Below are positions 1 through 6,185 of a DNA stretch of 12,217 nt, one piece after another. The first letter of the stretch is position 1. Each line of letters begins with the position of its first letter. The position numbers were made by a program, and so were the translations under genes. The DNA comes from Treponema sp. (lineage in GTDB: Bacteria; Spirochaetota; Spirochaetia; Treponematales; Treponemataceae), in assembly GCA_016296575.1 (NCBI GenBank), contig JAEDJA010000042.1, forward strand, positions 1-12,217, written 5' to 3'. The notes beneath the pieces were generated by a model. It worked only from the letters and a program-made list of their open reading frames with translations. It did not search any database and was not told where the DNA came from.

Positions 1-1
1 A

Positions 2-43
2 TTTTGTTTTACCAATATACGGTATACATAATCCATGAAACAT
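2..43 (-). CDS. Possible 5' end of a leftward gene cut by the window edge
   Basis: Reading leftward from an ATG at 43, about 14 codons stay open to the window edge (MFHGLCIPYIGKTK). A G-rich stretch (GGGGGTGG) lies a few bases upstream at a spacing that suits a ribosome binding site, and a perfect TATAAT on the same strand lies at 157-162. Fourteen codons are too few to identify a product. It could be chance. I infer a gene start only from the Shine-Dalgarno-like stretch. Confidence 0.2.
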   Translation of the reverse strand, partial: MFHGLCIPYIGKTK

Positions 44-193
44 TATTTACCACCCCCTTAATTCCAGCGTCACAGCCGCTTAGAAGAACCCCAATAAAAT
101 GTGTCTGCTGTGTAAATTTGTTTTGCTTCATCACTTCTATAATAACATTTATTTACATTATAAACACCGCTAAGACATGAAAAATATCTTCCG
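44..193. other. Intergenic stretch with no recognised gene
   Basis: No convincing coding frame, RNA gene or repeat is visible. The leftward strand has a TATAAT at 157-162 that could serve the possible gene at the left edge. The cognate 5' half of the HicB-like remnant to the right, and a HicA toxin partner that would normally precede it, cannot be found here. Confidence 0.4.
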
Positions 194-367
194 TTTCACT
201 CATCAGTAGATGAAGTGGAAAATGAATTTCATGCTTCTGTCGATGATTATCTTGAATGGTGTAAAGAAGACGGAGTTGAACCAGAAAAGCCTTAATCTGG
301 AAAATTCAATGTTCGTATTTCACCATTATTACATGGTAAAATAGCTATCGCTGCAAAAAAAAAATAA
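194..367 (+). pseudogene. HicB-family antitoxin remnant, nonsense-interrupted
   Basis: The frame starting with TTT at 194 reads FHSSVDEVENEFHASVDDYL, then EWCKEDGVEPEKP, a TAA stop at 293-295, then SGKFNVRISPLLHGKIAIAA and a lysine run before TAA at 365. This matches the conserved C-terminal half of HicB-type antitoxins: the FHxSVDDYLEWC segment, a G-x-x-PEKP segment, then SGKFNVRISPxLHxKIAIAA. The residue at the stop is usually aromatic (Tyr or Phe), so one base change explains it. The N-terminal half is missing and the final DNA-binding arm after IAIAAKK is lost in an A-run (355-364). HicB normally neutralises the HicA mRNA interferase. No HicA is visible, so this is a dead remnant. Confidence 0.8.
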
Positions 368-390
368 AAATGTCTTTAAAATAAAATCTT

Positions 391-455
391 TGTATACTTT
401 AGCGATAACTCTCTTTTTGGGGTACTTATCGCCGAAGTATAAGTATACATTTTTT
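391..455 (+). terminator. Long hairpin followed by a T run, candidate bidirectional terminator
   Basis: TGTATACTT (391-399) pairs perfectly with AAGTATACA (441-449). The inner segment GCGATAA (402-408) pairs perfectly with TTATCGC (426-432). The loop is 409-425 and there is an asymmetric internal bulge (433-440). Six T residues (450-455) follow on the plus strand. It separates the rightward HicB remnant from the leftward ATPase stub, so it could end transcripts from both sides. The bulged AAGTATAAGTATACA looks like a small internal duplication in one arm. A protein-binding site is an alternative. Confidence 0.5.
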
Positions 456-456
456 A

Positions 457-750
457 TTATAACTGAAACAAATCATCCATTGTTACTTCAGATTGAATCA
501 TTCCGCTATATTTGTTTTGTTTTAGTCCATAAGTTGTTATGAAAGTATGATGCAGAGCTTTTTTTGTTTTTGTAACTTTCTTAAAAAGACTTGCCCGGTT
601 TCTAAGAATTTCTTCATAGGCATCGGTTATAGCATATTCGTCAAAAGAGTATTTTATTTCACAAATATTTATTACTTGGTCATTACGGTCTATGAGCATG
701 TCTATTTGTCCGCCAGACCATTTTGTCCACTGATGGTGGTAAATAAACTT
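457..750 (-). pseudogene. C-terminal nuclease-like stub of an AAA ATPase
   Basis: The leftward open frame runs from just inside the TAA at 751-753 to a stop at 457, about 97 codons. It reads HHQWTKWSGGQIDMLIDRND, then ICEIKYS, and ends SEVTMDDLFQL. The order GGQID...D followed by ExK is the signature of the PD-(D/E)XK-like C-terminal domain found on a large family of bacterial ATP-binding AAA proteins, usually over 350 residues long. The whole N-terminal ATPase part (Walker A and B) is absent. The first ATG inside (699) has no good ribosome site, so expression of an 80-residue fragment seems unlikely. The stub abuts the 3' end of the MGMT gene, leaving only the two stop codons and one base between them, which suggests a deletion or insertion junction at about 750. 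Confidence 0.75.
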
Positions 751-754
751 TTAA

Positions 755-1135
755 TCACAACTCAGCAGCAAATCTTTCCAAATCCACAATCCGCAAATCA
801 ACACCAACTTCCACGCCTTCTGCCCTTAGCATAGCCGCCTGCACCTCAGGTCCACCCATACCAAAGTTGGCCCCCATTTTACCCTCAGCGTTCACCACCC
901 TGTGGCAAGGAACCTGCTCAAAATCAGAGGGAACAGCCACCTCAGCATCAGCACCATCATATCCAATACTTCTGGCCAGCTCCCAAAAAGGCATCGGGTT
1001 TTTATGCATCACATTACCCACCATACGAGCCAGCCGCCGGTCACCAGCAGCCAAAGCTACCTGCCCATAAGTTGCCACGCAGCCCATTGGAATCCCCCTC
1101 ACAATTTCATAAATCTTCATTTCCAGTTCTGTCAT
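755..1135 (-). CDS. MGMT-family (Ogt/Ada C-terminal-like) DNA alkyltransferase, 126 aa
   Basis: This is a single-domain member of the 6-O-methylguanine DNA methyltransferase family. These proteins flip alkylated guanine out of DNA and transfer the alkyl group to a cysteine. Seen: the helix-turn-helix region with TYGQVA (about residues 22-27) and RLARMVGNVM (34-43), the active-site PCHRV (76-80) with Cys77, and the following NAEGKMGANFG loop. Because the cysteine is kept, it is not an alkyltransferase-like protein, which has Trp there. The length suits the short, N-domain-less group (COG3695-like), so catalysis on DNA is likely but not certain. The gene is about 50-58% G+C in its 3' half, against roughly one third in its neighbours, which suggests a different origin. 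Its ATG overlaps the stop of a broken upstream frame (ATGA), so it was once translated by coupling. No strong Shine-Dalgarno is visible. Confidence 0.88.
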   Translation of the reverse strand: MTELEMKIYEIVRGIPMGCVATYGQVALAAGDRRLARMVGNVMHKNPMPFWELARSIGYDGADAEVAVPSDFEQVPCHRVVNAEGKMGANFGMGGPEVQAAMLRAEGVEVGVDLRIVDLERFAAEL

Positions 1136-1295
1136 ATTTTTTTAGTAACAACACCTTCTGCCACGCAATTTTTTACCGCCACCTGAAATTCATCTTAATA
1201 AATATCTTCTACAGGCACAAAGTCGCATTCCGACATAAACAGCTCAATCCCATACTTAGCACCATTTCCCGATAAAAATCATCTGACTGTAAATC
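1132..1295 (-). pseudogene. Broken gene remnant once coupled to the MGMT gene
   Basis: Leftward, one frame reads AKYGIELFMSECDFVPVEDI plus Tyr, then a TAA at 1195-1197, then DEFQVAVKNCVAEGVVTKKI and a TGA at 1132-1134. That TGA overlaps the ATG of the MGMT gene by four bases (ATGA). A second frame continues the same protein-like sequence upstream (SDDFYREM), and a third frame before that reads ENEIYS. The text therefore looks like a coding 3' end with one nonsense mutation and one or two frameshifts. I do not recognise the family. The four-base overlap is the best evidence that it was a real gene in an operon with the repair gene. Its 5' part has been replaced by the end of the GH5 gene. Confidence 0.5.
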
Positions 1296-2429
1296 TCATT
1301 TTCCTGCTCTCGTATCCATATCAATCTTCTTTGGCCAGGCCGCATATTCTCCGCAGATGATTGGTGCGTTGAGTTTTTCCTTAAAACTCATAAGATTTTC
1401 AAATACTGCTGAAAGAATTTGAGAATCTCTTTCATCATTCCAGTATGGAGTTTCATTTTTATTTGAACCATCAGGATTTTGTGGCCAGCAGAAGCTTTGT
1501 GGATCATAATTGTGGAATTCAAAAATCAAATGTTTTTCTGCTGTATCGGCAGGCATTTGAAATTGTTCCATGGCAATTTTACTGCTCTTTCCTGCAGGTC
1601 CCATAACAACAAGATTCCGTTCCTGATTTTTACCGCCAGTAGCACGTATTGCATCAACAAAAAGCTGATTCCATATATTTACCCAATAGGAAGCTGTTGG
1701 AGTAGGATCTGCCCAGGATGTATTTTCATCAATAATTTCATTAATTCCTGAAAACAAAAGCTTTTCGCCGTAATCTGCAAATTCTTCTGCCATCTGGGTG
1801 TAAATTGCTTTTACTCTTTCGTTGAACTGATTATAAGAGCTTTCGCAGGATCTGATATACCCTGCTCCACCGCCATCATGATGAATGTTTATGATGCAGT
1901 ACATGTCTTCTTCCAGAATATAGTCAACTATTTCTTTTACACGGTTCATCCATTCTGAATCAATATTATTGTTTTCATCCAGATGGCCTACCCAGGTAAT
2001 TGGAACTCGCACCGAATTAAATCCTAATTCCTTTACATAATGAATCATTTCTTTTGTGGTTGTTGGCATAAACCAGCAGGTTTCTGTAGAAAGTCCTGTC
2101 AAATTGATGGTTTCTTCCCACAGATTTTTTTCTTTATTGAATGTACAGCGATGTTTTCCTGCATCCAATGTATTTCCCAGATTCCAGCCAACTTTCATAT
2201 TATTAACAGCAGCATCGGCAGATTCGAACTGTTGTGTGTTATTTGCTTCTGGAGAATGATTTTTATAGCAATCCATTATGGCATCAATTACTTTTGGAAA
2301 AGTTTCAAGCTTATCTCTTTTAATTAAAAGATTTGTGTCCCACCAGAAGCTTGTGATTTTATTTTTTTCACATAATTGATTGAATGTTTTTGCATATTTG
2401 GCCATTTCTTCATCATTGTACTTTGTCAT
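1296..2429 (-). CDS. GH5-family glycosidase with circularly permuted domain order, 377 aa
   Basis: GH5 enzymes are retaining beta-glycanases (cellulase, mannanase, xyloglucanase types) with an eight-stranded barrel. Residues 81-87 give the usual first-strand motif GWNLGNT, followed by NSVRVPITW (138-146), the INIHHDGG strand (181-188), the acid/base NE (Asn230-Glu231), HNY (306-308) and the nucleophile strand IICGEY with Glu361. The protein then stops 16 residues later, without the final FWWD strand and last helix. That segment is found at the N-terminus instead: residues 5-57 include EEMAKYAKTF, ITSFWWDTN (25-33) and FPKVIDAIM, joined by a linker at about 58-70. No signal peptide is seen, so it should be cytoplasmic. 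The ATG has AGAGGA upstream (2434-2439) and lies 28 nt after the GH43 stop, in the same frame. The last residues (DMDTRAGK) may come from a deletion junction with the remnant to the left. It may be a true permutant or the scar of two fused GH5 domains. Substrate cannot be assigned. Confidence 0.85.
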   Translation of the reverse strand: MTKYNDEEMAKYAKTFNQLCEKNKITSFWWDTNLLIKRDKLETFPKVIDAIMDCYKNHSPEANNTQQFESADAAVNNMKVGWNLGNTLDAGKHRCTFNKEKNLWEETINLTGLSTETCWFMPTTTKEMIHYVKELGFNSVRVPITWVGHLDENNNIDSEWMNRVKEIVDYILEEDMYCIINIHHDGGGAGYIRSCESSYNQFNERVKAIYTQMAEEFADYGEKLLFSGINEIIDENTSWADPTPTASYWVNIWNQLFVDAIRATGGKNQERNLVVMGPAGKSSKIAMEQFQMPADTAEKHLIFEFHNYDPQSFCWPQNPDGSNKNETPYWNDERDSQILSAVFENLMSFKEKLNAPIICGEYAAWPKKIDMDTRAGK

Positions 2430-2433
2430 CTTT

Positions 2434-2439
2434 TCCTCT
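2434..2439 (-). promoter_or_regulatory. Ribosome binding site of the permuted GH5 gene
   Basis: The leftward strand reads AGAGGAAAAGATG, placing a good Shine-Dalgarno sequence just before the ATG at 2429. This fixes the start inside the relocated C-terminal segment of the GH5 fold. It argues that the unusual N-terminus is really translated and is not an annotation artefact. Confidence 0.65.
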
Positions 2440-2456
2440 TTTTGATTATTACATTG

Positions 2457-3854
2457 TTAAATTAGTGTCCAGTTTTTTAAACAGCAATCTTTTTTTGTAA
2501 ATAGAATGAACAGATTATGAATACCGTCCAGATTTTTTAATAATTCTGATTTACATTTTTCATAATTCATAGAATTAATCTCTATTTTTCCAATACAAGC
2601 GTCTTCAGAAACTGAATCTTCATAAAAACAGATGGTACCATGGCCTTTTGTTTCAATTTCCACATTCTTCAAAGTATTGCTGAACACTACATTTTTAAGG
2701 AAAGTCCAGGCTCCATCTTCTTTTGACTTAACTGCAATTTCTTTAGGATTTTCTTCGTTTTCATAAATAATATCACTACAGGTTACCATACAGGTTCCTG
2801 AAACTAACTTATCTGGATTAAGATTTGCGATTGCAGCTGGGCCTTTATTAGTTGCCTGAGCCATTTTTATAGAAACAGCATTTTCATCAATTTCTATTTT
2901 ATCTACAGCCAGACTTCTGAATCCTCCATCAGACCCGGCATTTTTCTGTAAATTCATTGTGTGATGAAATAAATACCATTGTCCTTTAAACTTTTCTAAG
3001 TGGGTATGATTGTTGCTGTATTCAAAGCCCATTTCTCCGGGATTTTTAAAATAGTGTCCCTGATAAACCCAGCTTTTACTGTCTAATGGTGTTTTTGTAG
3101 TCATGTAAGCCATGCTACATAAAGGGGATTTTTCTCCCCAGCGGTCTTGCCATTTTGAACGTTCTTCCCAGCAATTGTTAAAAGTGTATACAAAAGTTCC
3201 ATTTATAAAATTTAATTCGCTAGCTTCAAAAAAATATGGTGCTTCCAGATCCACAAAATCACTGTCAATTGAAAGCATATCTTTTCCTAATCTGATGATT
3301 TTTGAACAGCCTGGCAAATCACGAGTATGACCTTCTACAACTCCACCACCAAAAGCAAGCCATCCGGTTCCATTATCATCAATACAAACTCCAGGATCAA
3401 AAGGTGCAGGACTGTTAAGGCCTGGCATATCGTAATTAATCAAAGGTCTTTTTAGTGGATCAGACCATGGCCCTAAAGGGGATGTAGCAGTTATAACACC
3501 AACTCCACATCCACTGTTAGAAAAATACAAATAGAAATGGGTAAGACCGTCTTCTTCAATTCGTTTACAAACAGAAGGAGCCCAGGAATTCATAATCCAG
3601 GGAGCAATTTTTCCAATATTGATTTGACCGTGGTATGTCCAGTTCACCATATCTTCTGTAGAAAAACAGACAAGAGATTTTATTTTTTCGTAAGTATTTT
3701 TTTCTGTATTTAAATATTGTTCATGATCATTTGTTCCATAAACATAAAGCCGGCCTTCAAATTCCACTGCTGTAGGGTCGGCACAAAAAATATTTCCTGA
3801 AATAGGATTTCCAAAATCTAAATCTTTCCAATTGTTTAATTTTAATTCGCTCAT
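2457..3854 (-). CDS. GH43-family arabinofuranosidase/xylosidase with CBM6-like C-terminus, about 465 aa
   Basis: GH43 enzymes are inverting five-bladed beta-propeller glycosidases that remove arabinose or xylose from hemicellulose. From the ATG at 3854, the motifs in order are CADPTA with the general-base Asp26, WAPSV (91-95), SPAPFDPGV with Asp153 (pKa modulator), PYFFEASEL with the likely acid Glu210, and SNNHTHLEKFKGQWYLFHHT, a typical late blade of the arabinoxylan-acting branch. Residues of about 340-426 resemble a CBM6 fold (EDGAWTFLKNV, then GTICFYEDS). An in-frame ATG at 3917 would add 21 residues (MLYITAEKKIVKIKITLILV and one Val). I prefer 3854 because the family domain begins there and a promoter-like sequence lies directly before it. 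No signal peptide follows that start, so the enzyme is probably cytoplasmic and acts on imported oligosaccharides. It is followed by the GH5 gene in the same operon and is divergent from the AraC gene. Confidence 0.85.
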   Translation of the reverse strand: MSELKLNNWKDLDFGNPISGNIFCADPTAVEFEGRLYVYGTNDHEQYLNTEKNTYEKIKSLVCFSTEDMVNWTYHGQINIGKIAPWIMNSWAPSVCKRIEEDGLTHFYLYFSNSGCGVGVITATSPLGPWSDPLKRPLINYDMPGLNSPAPFDPGVCIDDNGTGWLAFGGGVVEGHTRDLPGCSKIIRLGKDMLSIDSDFVDLEAPYFFEASELNFINGTFVYTFNNCWEERSKWQDRWGEKSPLCSMAYMTTKTPLDSKSWVYQGHYFKNPGEMGFEYSNNHTHLEKFKGQWYLFHHTMNLQKNAGSDGGFRSLAVDKIEIDENAVSIKMAQATNKGPAAIANLNPDKLVSGTCMVTCSDIIYENEENPKEIAVKSKEDGAWTFLKNVVFSNTLKNVEIETKGHGTICFYEDSVSEDACIGKIEINSMNYEKCKSELLKNLDGIHNLFILFTKKDCCLKNWTLI

Positions 3855-3861
3855 AACAACA

Positions 3862-3889
3862 AGTATAAGTGTTATTTTTATTTTAACAA
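3862..3889 (-). promoter_or_regulatory. Candidate GH43 promoter, leaderless
   Basis: Leftward, TTGTTA (3884-3889) and TATACT (3862-3867) are separated by 16 bp, a fair sigma-70-like pair. Only seven bases separate the -10 hexamer from the ATG at 3854, so transcription would begin at or next to the start codon. No Shine-Dalgarno sequence is present. The call is by inspection and low-GC DNA produces such hexamers easily. Confidence 0.4.
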
Positions 3890-3910
3890 TTTTCTTTTCT
3901 GCTGTAATAT

Positions 3911-3968
3911 ATAACATTTTCTGCCGTTTTTATTGGTTTTAGTTGATTTTTAGGCATAATATGTTATG
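3911..3968. promoter_or_regulatory. Candidate AraC operator half-sites between the divergent genes
   Basis: ATAACAT (3911-3917) and its inverse ATGTTAT (3961-3967) lie exactly 50 bp apart in the divergent GH43/araC intergenic region. The second sits inside the near-palindrome CATAATATGTTATG (3955-3968). The same ATGTTAT recurs at 4809-4815 before the secreted GH5 gene. This would fit a regulator binding both promoters, but the motif is short and AT-rich, so chance is a real alternative. Confidence 0.3.
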
Positions 3969-3976
3969 TTTTAATT

Positions 3977-4798
3977 ATGGCAATTAAAGTTGGTTCAATC
4001 GGTTATAATTTTGATCATGATAAAAATTTCTATATGGAAAAGCCATCAGGATCTGGAGCTTATTTACTTTTATTTGTAAAAACTGACGCAAAATTTACCA
4101 TCAACAGAAAAGCTTTTTATGTGAAAGAGAATTCCTATATTTTATTTAATCCTGCTACTCCATGCAGTTATAAGCCTGCAAAAGATTTATACATAGATGA
4201 CTGGTTTTTCTTTAACATGGATGAAGCAGATAAAGACTATTTATTAAATCTTGGAATTATTTTTGATGAGCCTGTGGAACTAAAATCTGTAGAGAATCTT
4301 ACTAATGTTATTCATAATATTGTTTTTGAACATTATTCCACTGAACCCTATCATGAAATCATGGAAAACAATTATGTAAGTATTCTTTTTCACCAATTGT
4401 CCAGAGTAATACAAAATAAAGAACAGCCCTCACCGGATGTGCTTAATTCAAAAAATGATAAATTCACTTATTTGCGTTCAATTTTGTTTGAATTTCCTGA
4501 TACTTTTAAAAATATTGAACATATGGCAAATTACGTCAATTTAAGCGTTTCAAGTTTTCAACATACTTATAAAAAGATTTTTGGTCACAGCGTGATTAAT
4601 GATGTAATTTCGGGACGAATAAATAAAGCAAAAAAACTTTTAGAATCTACCAATGATACAGTAGCTGAAATTGGTGAAAAATGCGGTTATAAAACAGAGT
4701 ATCACTTTATGCGACAATTTAAGGAACAAACTTGTATGACTCCAACGGAATATAGAAATCAAAGTTCCTGGATTCAAATAGAAAAATCAAGAGGCTAG
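3977..4798 (+). CDS. AraC/XylS-family transcriptional regulator, 273 aa
   Basis: The N-terminal half (about 1-140) is a cupin-like sensor domain typical of sugar-responsive AraC proteins (GAYLLLFVKTDAKFTIN, SYILFNPATPCSYKP). The C-terminal part carries two helix-turn-helix motifs: the first at about 179-201 (IEHMANYVNLSVSSFQHTYK), the second at about 227-250 (TVAEIGEKCGYKTEYHFMRQ), followed by the usual FKEQTCMTPTEYR ending. Length is normal. The gene is divergent from the GH43-GH5 pair and just upstream of the secreted GH5 gene, so it most likely activates these glycanases in response to an oligosaccharide. The ATG has no Shine-Dalgarno sequence. A CATAAT hexamer (3955-3960) could be its -10, giving a very short leader. 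Confidence 0.9.
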   Translation: MAIKVGSIGYNFDHDKNFYMEKPSGSGAYLLLFVKTDAKFTINRKAFYVKENSYILFNPATPCSYKPAKDLYIDDWFFFNMDEADKDYLLNLGIIFDEPVELKSVENLTNVIHNIVFEHYSTEPYHEIMENNYVSILFHQLSRVIQNKEQPSPDVLNSKNDKFTYLRSILFEFPDTFKNIEHMANYVNLSVSSFQHTYKKIFGHSVINDVISGRINKAKKLLESTNDTVAEIGEKCGYKTEYHFMRQFKEQTCMTPTEYRNQSSWIQIEKSRG

Positions 4799-4808
4799 TT
4801 TGCAGAAA

Positions 4809-4827
4809 ATGTTATACATATCAACAT
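4809..4827 (+). promoter_or_regulatory. Inverted repeat upstream of the secreted GH5 gene
   Basis: ATGTTATACATATCAACAT has inverted arms ATGTT (4809-4813) and AACAT (4823-4827). It shares ATGTTAT with the araC/GH43 intergenic region. It lies just after the araC stop, about 90 bp before the GH5 start. A TTGATT (4833-4838) and AT-rich hexamers near 4857 could form a promoter downstream of it. Inference only. Confidence 0.3.
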
Positions 4828-4907
4828 AAAAATTGATTCTTTTATTAGCTAAGTAAGATAAAATTATCAATAAGTTTGATGGTGAATATACTATAGTTGA
4901 CTTTTAT

Positions 4908-4912
4908 GGGAG
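4908..4912 (+). promoter_or_regulatory. Ribosome binding site deciding the secreted GH5 start
   Basis: GGGAG lies five bases before the ATG at 4918. This makes 4918 the better start, because it begins directly with a signal peptide (MKKLK...). The earlier in-frame TTG at 4897 and ATG at 4906 would put extra residues before the charged N-region. Confidence 0.65.
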
Positions 4913-4917
4913 AAAAT

Positions 4918-6144
4918 ATGAAAAAACTAAAATCTATCTGCTCTTTTTTGCTTATTTTAATTTCAGGAACTTCAAGTATGTTATCTGCAAAAGAAAATGA
5001 ATCTAAAATTGAAGCTAAAACTTTTAATGAATCTGATTTTGAAGTAATGAATGCTTTACAATTTACAAAAGTAATGGGGAATGGAATCAACCTGGGAAAT
5101 ACTATGGAAGCTGCAGGAGCTTATTGGTTAGGCTACAATGCTAAACCTGAGCGATACGAAACTTCCTGGGGACAGCCTGTAACAACAAAACAAATATTTG
5201 AAGCTATGAAAGATGCAGGTTTTGACAGCGTTAGAATTCCTGTTGCCTGGACAAGTACAATGGATTGGCGTAATGGCGACTTCAAAATCAATGATGATTT
5301 TATGGATAGAGTAAAAACCCTTGTAGATTGGGCTTTAGAAGCTGGCCTGATTGTAATGATAAATGATCATTGGGATTATCAATGGTGGGGTCTTTTTGGG
5401 CAAGATAAAGCATTGGCATACAAAATATTTGATGCAATTTGGGACGATGTTGGAACAAATTTTAAAGACTATTCATATAAATTAGTTTTTGAAGCAGGAA
5501 ACGAAGAATGGGGTCACCGCTTCAATGATGAAGTTGATGGTAAAACTGGAAACTTAACGGTGGCTGAACAATATCAATTGATGACTGAGTTGAGTCAGTA
5601 TTTTGTTGATAAGATTCGTAAACAGGGAAGTAAAAATTCAAAACGTTTTCTGTTAATTCCCGGGTATAACACAGACTTTGTAAAAACAACAGACAGTCAG
5701 TTTAAAATGCCACTTGATCCTTCAAACAATATTTCTAAACTTATGGTTTCGGTTCATTACTATTCACCAGCCCTTTATTCTTTAGTTGGAGAACCTGTTG
5801 ATTGGGGTGGAATTAAACAACCTGCAAAAACCTGGGGCTCAGCAAAAGAAATAAGTGAACAAAACAGGCTTTTTAACTTGTTGAAGAACTTTAAGAACGA
5901 TGGAATTGGTGTTGTAATTGGTGAATATGCGGTTGCAATGTTAAAAAATAAAGATGGAAGCTACAGTCGTAAAGAAAATGATGTTCTCTGGCTGGAAAAT
6001 GTTCTTGATAATTGTGACAAAAATAATTATGCACCTTTCTTATGGGATTGTAACAACTATTTTCACAAAACAGGAAAAGTAGGATTTACAGATTCTGATA
6101 TTGCTGAACTTTACAAAAGTCGACGATATGAACTGGAAAATTAA
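4918..6144 (+). CDS. Secreted GH5-family endoglycanase, 408 aa
   Basis: This is a single-domain GH5 enzyme in normal order. Residues 1 to about 24 form a Sec signal peptide (MKKLK, then CSFLLILISG, cleavage probably after MLSA), so it acts outside the cytoplasm. Then come GNGINLGNT (55-63), DSVRIPVAW (103-111), the INDHWDYQWW strand in the place of the more usual HHD motif, the acid/base in FEAGNEEW (Glu196), VHYY (279-282), the nucleophile in VVIGEY (Glu336) and the final-strand FLWD (374-377, Trp376). All catalytic positions are kept. There is no carbohydrate-binding module. The next reading to the right is a convergent ABC gene across an inverted-repeat element. Likely substrate is a plant beta-glucan, but the subfamily and substrate cannot be fixed by eye. 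With the AraC gene and the cytoplasmic GH43/GH5 pair it suggests outside cutting followed by inside trimming. Confidence 0.9.
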   Translation: MKKLKSICSFLLILISGTSSMLSAKENESKIEAKTFNESDFEVMNALQFTKVMGNGINLGNTMEAAGAYWLGYNAKPERYETSWGQPVTTKQIFEAMKDAGFDSVRIPVAWTSTMDWRNGDFKINDDFMDRVKTLVDWALEAGLIVMINDHWDYQWWGLFGQDKALAYKIFDAIWDDVGTNFKDYSYKLVFEAGNEEWGHRFNDEVDGKTGNLTVAEQYQLMTELSQYFVDKIRKQGSKNSKRFLLIPGYNTDFVKTTDSQFKMPLDPSNNISKLMVSVHYYSPALYSLVGEPVDWGGIKQPAKTWGSAKEISEQNRLFNLLKNFKNDGIGVVIGEYAVAMLKNKDGSYSRKENDVLWLENVLDNCDKNNYAPFLWDCNNYFHKTGKVGFTDSDIAELYKSRRYELEN

Positions 6145-6185
6145 AATTGCTTTTCAAAGACGGACATTTCAATGTTGAATATAAA

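Noticed and set aside
547..1275. Rightward reading frames opposite the ATPase stub and MGMT gene
   Set aside because: They are shadows of leftward coding sequence, with no family motifs or ribosome sites.
3855..3917. Upstream ATG at 3917 as the start of the GH43 gene
   Set aside because: It adds 21 residues of low-complexity sequence with no ribosome site and overlaps the promoter-like TTGTTA/TATACT. The hydrophobic part (ILVV) is too short and badly placed for a good signal peptide.
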